From FEN-1219 sp964503125 (GTDB lineage Bacteria; Pseudomonadota; Gammaproteobacteria; Steroidobacterales; Rariloculaceae), in assembly GCA_964503125.1 (NCBI GenBank), contig CAZCZE010000049.1, positions 216,228 to 280,227 of the forward strand: DNA of 64,000 nucleotides, read 5' to 3'. Numbering within the stretch: the first letter of the stretch is position 1; each line of letters opens with the position of its first letter. Position numbers and translations under genes: made by a program. The notes under the pieces are model-generated. The model worked only from the letters and a program-made list of their open reading frames with translations. It made no database searches and had not been told where the DNA came from. Shown here piece after piece: positions 17,433-24,502 of this stretch.

Positions 17433-18457
17433 GTCGAAGCCGCCGCGGCGCGGGCTTTCTTGCGCCGCTTCTGCGCGCGGCTGCGGTGCTTCCAGCGCTC
17501 GATGGCGAGCTCCGCGATGCGGTCGACGAGCTGCGGATACGCGATGCCGTGCGCGGCCGCCGCGGTCGAGAACTCGCTGTGCTGCTCGAGATAGCAGCTC
17601 GAGTTCACTTCGATCACGTAGACCTCGCCCGTCTCCGTGAGGCGCAGATCGACGCGGCCGTAGTCGCAGACGCGCAGCGCCCGATAGGCGTCGACCGAAG
17701 CCTTCTGCAGCTTCGCCTTGAGCTCGGGCTCGATCTGCGCGAGCACGGCCTTGGTGCCGTGGAAGCGTTCGCTGCTCTCGTCGAACTTCGCTTCACTGTC
17801 CATGACGCGCAGGCTGCCTTCCTTGAGCCCCGAGAAGTCCATCTCGATCGGCGGGAATGCCCCGGGCTCGTCGTTGCCCATGACGCCGACATAGAACTCG
17901 CGCCCTTCGATGTACTCCTCGGCGAGCGCGGCGTCGCCGAACGTGCGCTGGATGTAGAGCACGCGCTCCATGAGCTGTTGGGTGTTGCGCACGAGCGAGC
18001 GCTCGTCGATGCCGATCGAGGCGTCCATGCGCAGCGGTTTCACGAACAGCGGCATGCGCAGGTTGCCTCCGGTCTCGAAGGCCGCGTTGGCCGGGAACGT
18101 CGCGAAGTCCGGGTAGCGAATGCCCTCGAAGGCCAAGAGCTTTTTCGTGAGCGCCTTGTCCTCTTGGAGGAAAATCTCGCCCGGGCCACCGCCCGTGTAC
18201 GGAATCTGCAAGAGATCGAGCACGCCCGCGACGCCGATTACGCCGCCCAAGATGTCGTCGCCGAATGCCTCCACGAGGTTGAACACGAGCTGCGGCTTGC
18301 GCGCCTTGAGCCCGTCGATGAGCGCGTTCAAATCGTGGCGGATCGTCAGAATCGAGGTCTTGTGGCCGCTCTCCGTCAAACCGGCCGCGACCTGGGACAC
18401 AACGATGTCAGGCTGACTCTCGTCGGGCTCGAGGTACGTAAGAATCGTGATGTCCAT
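17429..18457 (-). CDS. ATP-grasp ligase (D-alanine--D-alanine ligase-like)
   Basis: 342 residues. The N-terminal domain (ILTYLEPDESQPDIVVSQVA) is followed by GVLDLLQIPYTGGGPGEIFLQ, then the ATP-grasp core: LFVKPLRMDASIGI for nucleotide binding, LAEEYIEGREFYVGVMG and the metal-binding end DYGRVDLRLTETGEVYVIEVNSS. This is the carboxylate-amine ligase fold, which activates a carboxylate as acyl phosphate. It is not the housekeeping Ddl, as the N-terminal region and the lack of cell-wall neighbours show. The C-terminus is a very basic, Arg/Lys-rich tail (RSRAQKRRKKARAAA). Confidence 0.87.
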   Translation of the reverse strand: MDITILTYLEPDESQPDIVVSQVAAGLTESGHKTSILTIRHDLNALIDGLKARKPQLVFNLVEAFGDDILGGVIGVAGVLDLLQIPYTGGGPGEIFLQEDKALTKKLLAFEGIRYPDFATFPANAAFETGGNLRMPLFVKPLRMDASIGIDERSLVRNTQQLMERVLYIQRTFGDAALAEEYIEGREFYVGVMGNDEPGAFPPIEMDFSGLKEGSLRVMDSEAKFDESSERFHGTKAVLAQIEPELKAKLQKASVDAYRALRVCDYGRVDLRLTETGEVYVIEVNSSCYLEQHSEFSTAAAAHGIAYPQLVDRIAELAIERWKHRSRAQKRRKKARAAAAST

Positions 18458-18570
18458 GCGGAATGTCCGCGCCTAGTCGTCACCAGAACCGAAGCCACGG
18501 GTGGACTCTAATCGACGGATGGCGTGCCGACAATCGACCGCGATCACATCTTGCGAGGTTTACCGCAGAC

Positions 18571-19212
18571 TCAGTCGCGCGATGCGAGGCGCTCGATGTC
18601 GATGCGCCGAAACTCCACGGCGCTCGTCTCGCTCTGGACGCCGATGAACCCCGCAACGTCGGCGATGCCCGAGGCACGTGTGACGGGCACGTCGTTGAGC
18701 TCGACCGTGAGCTCGCTGCCGACGAGCTCGATCTCGAGCAGCTGCCACTCGCCCGTGCCCGTGAACGCCGCGTTCACGGCCTCCGCATCGAACGCCGTCT
18801 CGCCGGGCGGCATGCCGTGGCGAAAGAGCCCGCCGAGCGGTGGGATGCGGCCCGCGGCCGCCGGATGCAGGAGCTGCACCTGGTAACTGCGATCGGGCCA
18901 GCCGCGCGCGAACTCGCCGTCGGGGTTGGCGCGCAAGAAAATACCGCTGTCGCCGTTGTCGGTCAGAAACCTGAGCTCGACGCGCAGGCGAAAGTCGCGA
19001 AACGGCTCGGGAAACCGCAGCCAGCCATTCGGCCCGTCGGCGCGCAGCACGCCGTCAGTGACGGCGAAAGTGCCGCCGTTCTCGACGGTCCATTGCGCGA
19101 GCGTGCCGTCGAACAGCGCCGTGAACCCGAGCGGCGGCTGCGCCGCCGCACCGACGCAAACCGCTATTCCGCACGACCAACGGCCCAAGCACCGCGCTAT
19201 CCCGCTCCGCAT
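18571..19212 (-). CDS. DUF1080 (3-keto-disaccharide hydrolase) domain protein
   Basis: 213 residues from the ATG at 19212, which gives a signal peptide (CGIAVCVGAAAQPP). The mature part is one DUF1080 concanavalin-like domain: FTALFDGTLAQWTVENG, SGIFLRANPDG, SYQVQLLHP and VQSETSAVEFRRIDIERL. Such domains are secreted and linked to degradation of 3-keto sugars or glycosides, though many are uncharacterised. An upstream in-frame ATG at 19248 would put 12 charged residues before the signal and is less likely. Confidence 0.85.
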   Translation of the reverse strand: MRSGIARCLGRWSCGIAVCVGAAAQPPLGFTALFDGTLAQWTVENGGTFAVTDGVLRADGPNGWLRFPEPFRDFRLRVELRFLTDNGDSGIFLRANPDGEFARGWPDRSYQVQLLHPAAAGRIPPLGGLFRHGMPPGETAFDAEAVNAAFTGTGEWQLLEIELVGSELTVELNDVPVTRASGIADVAGFIGVQSETSAVEFRRIDIERLASRD

Positions 19213-19333
19213 GTTTCTTCGCTTCCTCACCACACTCGTGTTGCTCAATGATAAGCGGCCCGCTACGCTTGCGCCCGTGCCGATTTCCCCGCCCAGCGCC
19301 TCGAGTCGCTAGTCACCACCGTCCCTCAAAACT

Positions 19334-19762
19334 ATGGCGCCCGAGCCGCGCGACACCGACTTAACGCCCGACGCGGGCTCGGCGACCGACGTCGCGCCGC
19401 TCGGCCGTAAGACGGCCAAGCCGGCGCACGAGCTCACGGCCGACGAGGACATCGACGTCGCCGACTGGGAGCGGCTCGCGGCGCTCGACGAATTCAAAGC
19501 GCTGCTCGCCGCGAAACGCAAGTTCATCGTCCCGGCGACGATCTTCTTCATCGTCTACTACTTCGCGCTGCCCGTGCTCGTGGGGTACGCGCCACGCTTG
19601 ATGGCGACGAAGGTCTTCGGCGTCGTCAACGTCGCGTATCTGTTCGCACTGTCGCAGTTCCTCGTGGCCTGGCTCATCGCAGCGGCCTACGTGCGCGCCG
19701 CCGGCCGCTTTGACGCCATGGCGCGCCGCATCGTCGAGAACTTCAAGGCGAGGAACCGCTGA
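19334..19762 (+). CDS. DUF485 membrane protein (YjcH-like)
   Basis: 142 residues. An acidic soluble stretch of about 60 residues is followed by the DUF485 core, with two membrane helices (FIVPATIFFIVYYFALPVLVG and VAYLFALSQFLVAWLIAAAY) around the APRLM loop. YjcH-type proteins are almost always encoded next to the acetate symporter ActP, as here: the stop TGA overlaps the ATG of the next gene. The N-terminal extension (residues 1-55) is longer than in enterobacterial YjcH. Confidence 0.9.
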   Translation: MAPEPRDTDLTPDAGSATDVAPLGRKTAKPAHELTADEDIDVADWERLAALDEFKALLAAKRKFIVPATIFFIVYYFALPVLVGYAPRLMATKVFGVVNVAYLFALSQFLVAWLIAAAYVRAAGRFDAMARRIVENFKARNR

Positions 19763-21324
19763 TGTCGCCGGCGCTCGCGATGTTCCTCGGCTTCATCGCG
19801 ATCACGCTGTGGATCACGTGGTGGGCCGCGCGCCGCAACACGGGATCGAGCGCGTATTTTGCGGCCGGCCGCTCGCTCGCGGCATGGCAGAACGGTGTGG
19901 CCGTGGCCGGCGACTACATGAGCGCGGCGTCGTTTCTCGGCATCGCCGGCATCATCGCGTTCCAGGGCTACGACGGCTTCCTGTACTCCGTCGGCTGGCT
20001 CGTCGCGTATCTCACGGTGCTCTTGATCGTGGCTGAGCCCCTGCGCAACGCCGGCAAGTACACGATGGCCGACGTGCTCGCGTATCGCTTGAGCCCAAAG
20101 CCCGTGCGCGCGATGGGCGCGCTGTCGACGCTGACCGTGAGCACGTTCTACATGATCGCGCAGATGGTCGGCGCCGGCGCGCTCGTCTCGTTGCTGCTCA
20201 AGGACACCGGCATCGGCTACGAGACCGCGGTCGTCGGCATCGGCGTGCTCATGATCGTCTACGTCGTGTTCGGCGGCATGCTCGCGACGACCTGGGTGCA
20301 GATCATCAAAGCCATCCTGCTCATGGCAGGCACGATACTGCTCAGCGTGCTCGTGCTCGCGCACTTCGGCTTCGACCTCGGCGCATTCTTCGACGCGATC
20401 GGCGAGGTCACCTACACCGACGCTCAGGGCAACCGCGTCACGCAGGACTTCATGACACCCGGGCTGCGCTACACGCCGCCCTACGGCGCGCTCGATCTCA
20501 TCTCGCTCGGCATGGCGCTGATCTTCGGCACGGCCGGCCTGCCGCACATCCTCGTGCGCTTCTACACCGTGCCCGACGCGCGCACGGCGCGGCAGAGCGT
20601 GGTCTGGGCGATGCTCATCATCGGCAGCTTCTACATTCTCACGACGTTCCTGGGCTTCGGCGCGGCGACGATCGTGGGCCGCGACTTCATCGCGGCGAAC
20701 GGCGGCACGAACATGAGCGCGCCGCTGCTCGCGCAAGCACTCGCGGGCGATCTCTTCTTCGCGTTCATCTCGGCCATCGCGTTTGCGACGATCCTCGCCG
20801 TCGTGGCCGGGCTCACGATCTCGGCGTCGACGTCGTTCGCGCACGATTTCTGGACCAACGTGCTGCACCACGGGCGCGAGCGGCGCGCCGGAGAAGAGGT
20901 GCGCGTCGCGCGCATCACGGCGTTTTTCGTCGGCGCGATCTCGATCGGCATCGCGATCGCGCTCGGGCCGAACGCGAACGTCGCGTTCCTCGTGGCGCTC
21001 GCGTTCGCCGTCGCCGCATCGGCGAACCTGCCCGTCATCGTGCTGTCGCTGTTCTGGCGTCGGTTCAACACGGCGGGTGCCGTGTGCGGCCTCGCGACGG
21101 GGCTCGTCTCGTCGCTCGTGCTCATCGTCTTAAGCCCGAGCATCCTGCGCGCCGACGCGCTGTTCCCGCTCGAGAACCCCGGTATCGTGAGCATTCCGCT
21201 CGGCTTCTTGGGCGCTATCGTCGGCACCTTGCTGCGCCGCGAGCCCGAGGCCGAGCGCAAGTTCGCGGAGCTCAGCGTGCGCGCGAACACGGGCCTCGGC
21301 GCCGAGCGCGCCACCACGCACTAG
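19762..21324 (+). CDS. actP: Cation/acetate symporter of the SSS family
   Basis: 520 residues with about 13 hydrophobic helices. Family signatures include SAYFAAGRSLAAWQNGVAVA, GDYMSAASFLGIAG, the YFDGFLYSVGW-like stretch, the GTAGLPHILVRFYTVPDART motif and VAFLVALAFAVAASANLPVI, all typical of ActP. It imports acetate and related short-chain acids with sodium. The ATG overlaps the stop of the DUF485 gene, the standard yjcH-actP arrangement; a sensor or acs gene is not in the window. The symbol is given by family and context. Confidence 0.9.
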   Translation: MSPALAMFLGFIAITLWITWWAARRNTGSSAYFAAGRSLAAWQNGVAVAGDYMSAASFLGIAGIIAFQGYDGFLYSVGWLVAYLTVLLIVAEPLRNAGKYTMADVLAYRLSPKPVRAMGALSTLTVSTFYMIAQMVGAGALVSLLLKDTGIGYETAVVGIGVLMIVYVVFGGMLATTWVQIIKAILLMAGTILLSVLVLAHFGFDLGAFFDAIGEVTYTDAQGNRVTQDFMTPGLRYTPPYGALDLISLGMALIFGTAGLPHILVRFYTVPDARTARQSVVWAMLIIGSFYILTTFLGFGAATIVGRDFIAANGGTNMSAPLLAQALAGDLFFAFISAIAFATILAVVAGLTISASTSFAHDFWTNVLHHGRERRAGEEVRVARITAFFVGAISIGIAIALGPNANVAFLVALAFAVAASANLPVIVLSLFWRRFNTAGAVCGLATGLVSSLVLIVLSPSILRADALFPLENPGIVSIPLGFLGAIVGTLLRREPEAERKFAELSVRANTGLGAERATTH

Positions 21325-21341
21325 GAGAGTCGAAGGGATGG

Positions 21342-21660
21342 GCGGATAGGTATTGTGAACCGCCCTCCTGCGCTGGCGGCTGTGGCGCGTAACGGCCATT
21401 GTGTCAAAGCTAAGCACATCGCGATGGCGAATCGGCGTCATATCCCGCGGCGCGTCAGCAGTTCAGCCGTTTGCACGCGGCCGACGTGCGCCTCTAGCCT
21501 CACCGCGCGCAGCACTGCCCGCCGCCCGCGCTGAAAACCACGAGCCCATCGACGACCAGCCGAATCAGAGCAGCGACGCCTGCGGCGGCGCTCGCGCCCC
21601 AAGCGAGGCGCTCGGCGCTGCCTCCTCGCCGCGCTCACGCCAGCGCCTTGGTATCCGGGC
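21342..21660. repeat. IS91/ISCR-like terminal repeat, copy 1, with transposase tail
   Basis: The copy begins GCGGATAGGTATTGTGAACC, and its first 75 or so bases match three other copies in the window (22292, 29612 and 32545). On the minus strand, 21565 to about 21650 encode a decayed transposase end (RERGEE, then GARAPPQASLL and stop), homologous to the tail in copy 2. It is the most divergent copy: between 21420 and 21500 similarity is weak. It starts 18 bases after the stop of actP. The left end resembles the oriIS terminus of IS91/ISCR elements. Confidence 0.7.
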
Positions 21661-21773
21661 GGTAGTAATCGAGCGGCGTTTGGCGCAGCTTTGCGCTGCA
21701 CGCGCCGAAGACGCCGCAAGGCGGCGGTGGGCTGCGAGCAACGCCCGGCTGTACGCCGCATCCGGGCTGTAGC

Positions 21774-21950
21774 TTAGTTGTCCGGTTCTGCTGGGGCCGG
21801 CGGCGCCTCGATCGTCACTTCAACCTCGGTGCCACCGCCGCCGCCGCCAAACATCCCGCTCCTCCAGGCGAAGAATGCCGCAACTGCGACGATTATGAAG
21901 ATCACGAGGACTGCCACCACACCGGTATTGCTGGATCCACTGTCTGCCAT
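21774..21950 (-). CDS. Small single-pass membrane protein (58 aa)
   Basis: This short gene reads MADSGSSNTG followed by one hydrophobic helix (VVAVLVIFIIVAVAAFFAW), a glycine run (MFGGGGGGG) and an acidic hydrophobic end, TEVEVTIEAPPAPAEPDN. GGAGAG lies 5 bases before the ATG. The arrangement of one helix, a Gly-rich hinge and an EVEVTIE-type strand recalls a widespread family of tiny proteobacterial membrane proteins with no known role. It sits between IS-derived copies and keeps an intact frame, which argues that it is functional. Confidence 0.75.
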   Translation of the reverse strand: MADSGSSNTGVVAVLVIFIIVAVAAFFAWRSGMFGGGGGGTEVEVTIEAPPAPAEPDN

Positions 21951-21972
21951 TTGATCTCTCCTTCAGTTCGAC

Positions 21973-22012
21973 GGCGCCGGCCAAAGGTAAGTCCCGACGG
22001 GAACTCCGGCGC
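21973..22012 (-). promoter_or_regulatory. Nested inverted repeats in the 5' leader of the 58-aa gene
   Basis: GCGCCGG at 21974-21980 pairs with CCGGCGC at 22006-22012, and an inner GTCCCG/CGGGAAC arm lies at 21991-22004. The structure would form in the mRNA leader 25-60 bases before the start of the 58-residue membrane protein. No known riboswitch class fits. It may be a regulatory hairpin or simply a G/C-rich leader. Confidence 0.35.
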
Positions 22013-22291
22013 TTCGCAAGCCGACACCCCCCTGCCGATGCAAAGCAACTGTAGCTTAGTTGAGTGAAAAGATGGTGCAATCGGAGAATCAGGGATGTAG
22101 GTAGCAGGCGATGACAGTCAGGCCATCCGCGGCCAGTTGGCGAGCAGGCGTTTGCTGCGGCCGCCCTGCCCATACGCGCCAGCAGCATCGTTGCCATATC
22201 CAGTTAAGCATGGGCATGGCGCTACCTCAACACGTAACGCCCGTTCCTGCATGCGCCGACTCGCCACTCACTCGGTCAAGTGTAGGTCAAG

Positions 22292-22684
22292 GCGGATAGG
22301 TATTTTGAACCGCCCTCCTGCGCCGGCGGCTGTGGCGCGTAACGCAGATTGTGTCAACGCCGACGCTGATCGCGACGCGCGCATCGGCCTCACACGCCGC
22401 TCGCAGCGACTTTCAGCCTGTTGGCGCTGCCGAGAGGCGCCTCCGGCCGCACCGCGCGCAGCACCGCCCGCTGCTCGCGCGAGAAACACGAGCCCCTCGA
22501 CGAGCCGAATCAGAACAGCGATGCCTGCGGCGGTGCTCGCGCCCCGAGCGGCGCGGCCGGCGCATCTTCGTCTCCGCGCTCCTGCCGGTGCGCGAGTATC
22601 CGCTCGATGACCTCCGGCTCCTCGATGCTAGCGAGCACTCGCAAGCGCCCACCGCAGCGTGCGCACTGCACGTAAGGGTTGACG
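22292..22684. repeat. IS91/ISCR-like terminal repeat, copy 2 (longest)
   Basis: The best preserved copy. It starts GCGGATAGGTATTTTGAACC directly after the tetranucleotide CAAG (22288-22291), one of the target tetranucleotides known for IS91 insertion. The first 220 bases are non-coding and match copy 3 almost base for base. From 22510 the minus strand encodes a transposase C-terminus. The element stops at 22684, where the frame of an unrelated gene tail begins on the plus strand. Confidence 0.75.
22510..22683 (-). pseudogene. C-terminal remnant of an IS91-type transposase
   Basis: 57 codons read VNPYVQCARCGGRLRVLASI, then EEPEVIERILAHRQERGDED and a short Ala/Pro-rich end. The CxxCGGRLRV-xxxI-xxPxVIxxIL pattern is the C-terminal zinc-finger-like motif of IS91-family Y2 transposases. 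All catalytic parts are missing. The stop lies about 220 bases from the element end, as expected for the side that carries oriIS. Confidence 0.72.
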
Positions 22685-22828
22685 GCGGGAAACGTCCTCG
22701 AGACGGTCGCGGCACTCGGGGCGCGCGTCGTCGAGGAAGACCCGCTCGTCGCGGGGCCCGATCCGTCGGTGCAGGTATTGTTGCGCGACGCCGCGCAATT
22801 CAACCTGTTCCGGATCCCGTTCGAGTAA
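22685..22828 (+). pseudogene. 3' end of an unidentified gene cut by the IS fragment
   Basis: 47 codons in one frame read as protein: GNVLETVAALGARVVEED, PLVAGPDPSVQVLLRD and AAQFNLFRIPFE before TAA. Codon use is like the host genes and hydrophobic residues alternate sensibly. There is no start codon, and the frame begins exactly where the transposase remnant ends, so the 5' part was lost. I cannot name the family. Confidence 0.45.
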
Positions 22829-22931
22829 CCCCACCGGCGTCGTCAAGCGCGCCGTTTGAGACCCGGTAGTGATTACGATCATTGGGCATCGTCGCGGACG
22901 AGCGCGGGACTGGGATTTGTGGGGGACCAAC

Positions 22932-23087
22932 ATGGAGATACTCGAACGGTCACGAATCGCCGTATGCGTCGCGGCCGCCCTACTGACGTCGACGGTGCAA
23001 TCACAGCCACGCGTGCCACGAGGGCAATCTCGCGATGTTCAACATCTTGAGCGGCCACCGCGCCGACGAGCGTGCGGCGGCCGCTAA
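22932..23087 (+). CDS. Doubtful short frame with signal-peptide-like start
   Basis: 51 codons. GGGGG and an 8-base gap precede the ATG, and residues 1-25 (SRIAVCVAAALLTSTVQSQP) look like a signal peptide. After that the sequence turns Arg-rich and loses protein character, and a second frame appears to carry the continuation, so this is probably the 5' stub of a broken gene rather than an intact one. It ends 3 bases before the stop of the anti-sigma gene. Confidence 0.25.
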   Translation: MEILERSRIAVCVAAALLTSTVQSQPRVPRGQSRDVQHLERPPRRRACGGR

Positions 23088-23090
23088 GCG

Positions 23091-23882
23091 TTAGTTAGCG
23101 GGGCGCGCGGTGTTGTCCCAGCCGCGCTCGATCAACTCGCGTTCGGACTCGGCGTCGAGCGGCGTGCCGTCGATTTGCTCGTCGATCGCGGCATCGATCG
23201 GCGTCGACGGCCCCGACGCCGGTCGGTAGAGCCCGCCGGGCTGTTGCACCGCGGCCGTGAAGCTAACCAACTCGAGACGCCAGCCTGCGTCACGCCGGCA
23301 GGCGAGCATCTCGGTCGTGCCGCGCTCGCTGGCGAGGTCCACCAGGCGGCAGTAGCCGCCGTCAACCGCGCCGAAAGTCAAGCGCGGCGTAGCCGAAACC
23401 TTCGCGGTGAGCGCGTGCGTCGTTGCGCTCGGGGCGCGTTGCAACACGTCGTCGAGCGCGGTGCCCGGTGCCACGTCGCCGCCCGCAGCGACGAGCCCCA
23501 AGGCGTCCGGCTCGGACGTGCGGGGCCCGAGCAATACGCCGACCGACAGTCCTACCAGGAGCGCGACGCTCGCGGCAGCGGCTAGCGGCGGCGTGAACCA
23601 CGTACGCATTCGCTTGCGCGGCAGCTCGGTCACGTTGCCGCGCCGGCTGTCCGCGGTGGCCAATAGCTCGAGCACACGGGTGGGCAACGGTTCATCGACG
23701 ATGCCTAAGTAGGCTCTACGCACGGCGTCGTTGGCTTGCTCGAGCGCGTGCAGCCGCGCTTTGAGCACTGCGTCGCGCGAGAGGCGTTGCCGCAGCCGTT
23801 CCGCGTCCGCGGCCGGCAACGCGCCGTCGAGCAGTGCCGACAAAGCTTCGTCGTCGTCGGTCGTTGGCGTGCGATCGTTCAT
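23091..23882 (-). CDS. Anti-sigma factor, single-pass membrane protein
   Basis: 263 residues. The cytoplasmic part (residues 1-95) has the ALSALLDGALPAADAERLRQRL pattern of anti-sigma domains, without a clear HxxxCxxC zinc motif. One membrane helix (PPLAAAASVALLVGLSVGVL) lies at about 97-116. The periplasmic part of about 145 residues has two Cys (YCRLVD and LACRRD) that could form a disulfide. The start overlaps the sigma gene stop by 4 bases, so the two are co-translated and the pair should act as sensor and regulator. It probably holds the ECF factor until an envelope signal arrives. Confidence 0.85.
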   Translation of the reverse strand: MNDRTPTTDDDEALSALLDGALPAADAERLRQRLSRDAVLKARLHALEQANDAVRRAYLGIVDEPLPTRVLELLATADSRRGNVTELPRKRMRTWFTPPLAAAASVALLVGLSVGVLLGPRTSEPDALGLVAAGGDVAPGTALDDVLQRAPSATTHALTAKVSATPRLTFGAVDGGYCRLVDLASERGTTEMLACRRDAGWRLELVSFTAAVQQPGGLYRPASGPSTPIDAAIDEQIDGTPLDAESERELIERGWDNTARPAN

Positions 23883-24403
23883 TTGTCGCCTCCTGATTGG
23901 CGATCCTCGAACCGCGCCGCCAGCGCAGCACGGGCGCGAGCGAGCCGGCTCATGACGGTGCCGATCGGTGTCTCGAGAACCTCAGCCGTTTCGCGATAGG
24001 ACAGTCCCTCGACCGCGACGAGCGCCAGCACGGCGCGCTGCTCTTCGGGCAAGGAGCCCATGACCTGTTCGACTTCGCGCAACGTCAGCTCGCCGACAGC
24101 GACGTCCTCGCCGCTGACGACCGGTTCCTCCATGAGCTCCGGCTGCAGCGCGGCTCGTTGCCGGACTTCGGCCGCGCGTAGCTCGTCGATCCACAGGTTC
24201 CGACAAACCTTGAACATCCAGCGCAGCACGTCCACGTTGTCGGGTACCCCTCGTTCGAGCGTGCGTTCCACCGTCGATTGCATCAGGTCATCTCCGTCGT
24301 GCCGGTTGGCCGTGAGGCTTCTGGCGAACCGCCGCAAACGCGGCAGGGCGGCCAACAGATCCTCGCGCAAGCGGCGCGCATTCAGTCTGTTATGCTCTTT
24401 CAA
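23879..24403 (-). CDS. ECF RNA polymerase sigma factor
   Basis: Up to 174 residues. Region 2 spans about 16-80 (LPRLRRFARSLTANRHDGDD, LMQSTVERTLE and FKVCRNLWIDELRA); region 4 spans about 112-162 (LPEEQRAVLALVAVEGLSYR, ETAEVLETPIGTVMSRLARA). No extra C-terminal domain. The frame opens at TTG 24403, but that codon overlaps the -10-like CCGTT of the gene's own proposed promoter, so translation probably starts downstream, for example at TTG 24370. The four-base overlap with the anti-sigma gene and the shared motif before four transcripts make it the likely regulator of the 23-29 kb locus. Confidence 0.92.
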   Translation of the reverse strand: MKEHNRLNARRLREDLLAALPRLRRFARSLTANRHDGDDLMQSTVERTLERGVPDNVDVLRWMFKVCRNLWIDELRAAEVRQRAALQPELMEEPVVSGEDVAVGELTLREVEQVMGSLPEEQRAVLALVAVEGLSYRETAEVLETPIGTVMSRLARARAALAARFEDRQSGGDK

Positions 24404-24428
24404 CGGTTGACTCGGTGGGTTTATTCCC
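24402..24428 (-). promoter_or_regulatory. Proposed ECF promoter of the sigma/anti-sigma operon
   Basis: On the minus strand GGGAATA (24428-24422) is followed by 15 bases and CCGTT (24406-24402). The same two blocks with the same 15-base gap occur before the subtilase and the helical-repeat gene, and with one change in each block before the Gly/Ala-rich gene. GGAATAA-like -35 and CGTT-like -10 elements are typical of ECF factors. This implies positive autoregulation. Confidence 0.65.
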
Positions 24429-24436
24429 CGGGGCCA

Positions 24437-24463
24437 GGGAATAGTAGGCGTTTGTTGACCGTT
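24437..24463 (+). promoter_or_regulatory. Proposed ECF promoter of the subtilase gene
   Basis: GGGAATA at 24437-24443, 15 bases, CCGTT at 24459-24463. It lies back to back with the sigma promoter; the two -35 blocks are only 8 bases apart (24429-24436). Transcription would start near 24470, about 33 bases before the chosen ATG at 24503. Confidence 0.65.
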
Positions 24464-24502
24464 GTCACATTAGACACGGTCGCCATTCGGCACGATGGGC
24501 TT

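Noticed and set aside
21764..22063. Two copies of TGTAGCTTAGTTG that recall a tRNA D-arm
   Set aside because: No acceptor stem, anticodon arm or CCA end can be built around either copy; the first overlaps the stop of the 58-residue gene.
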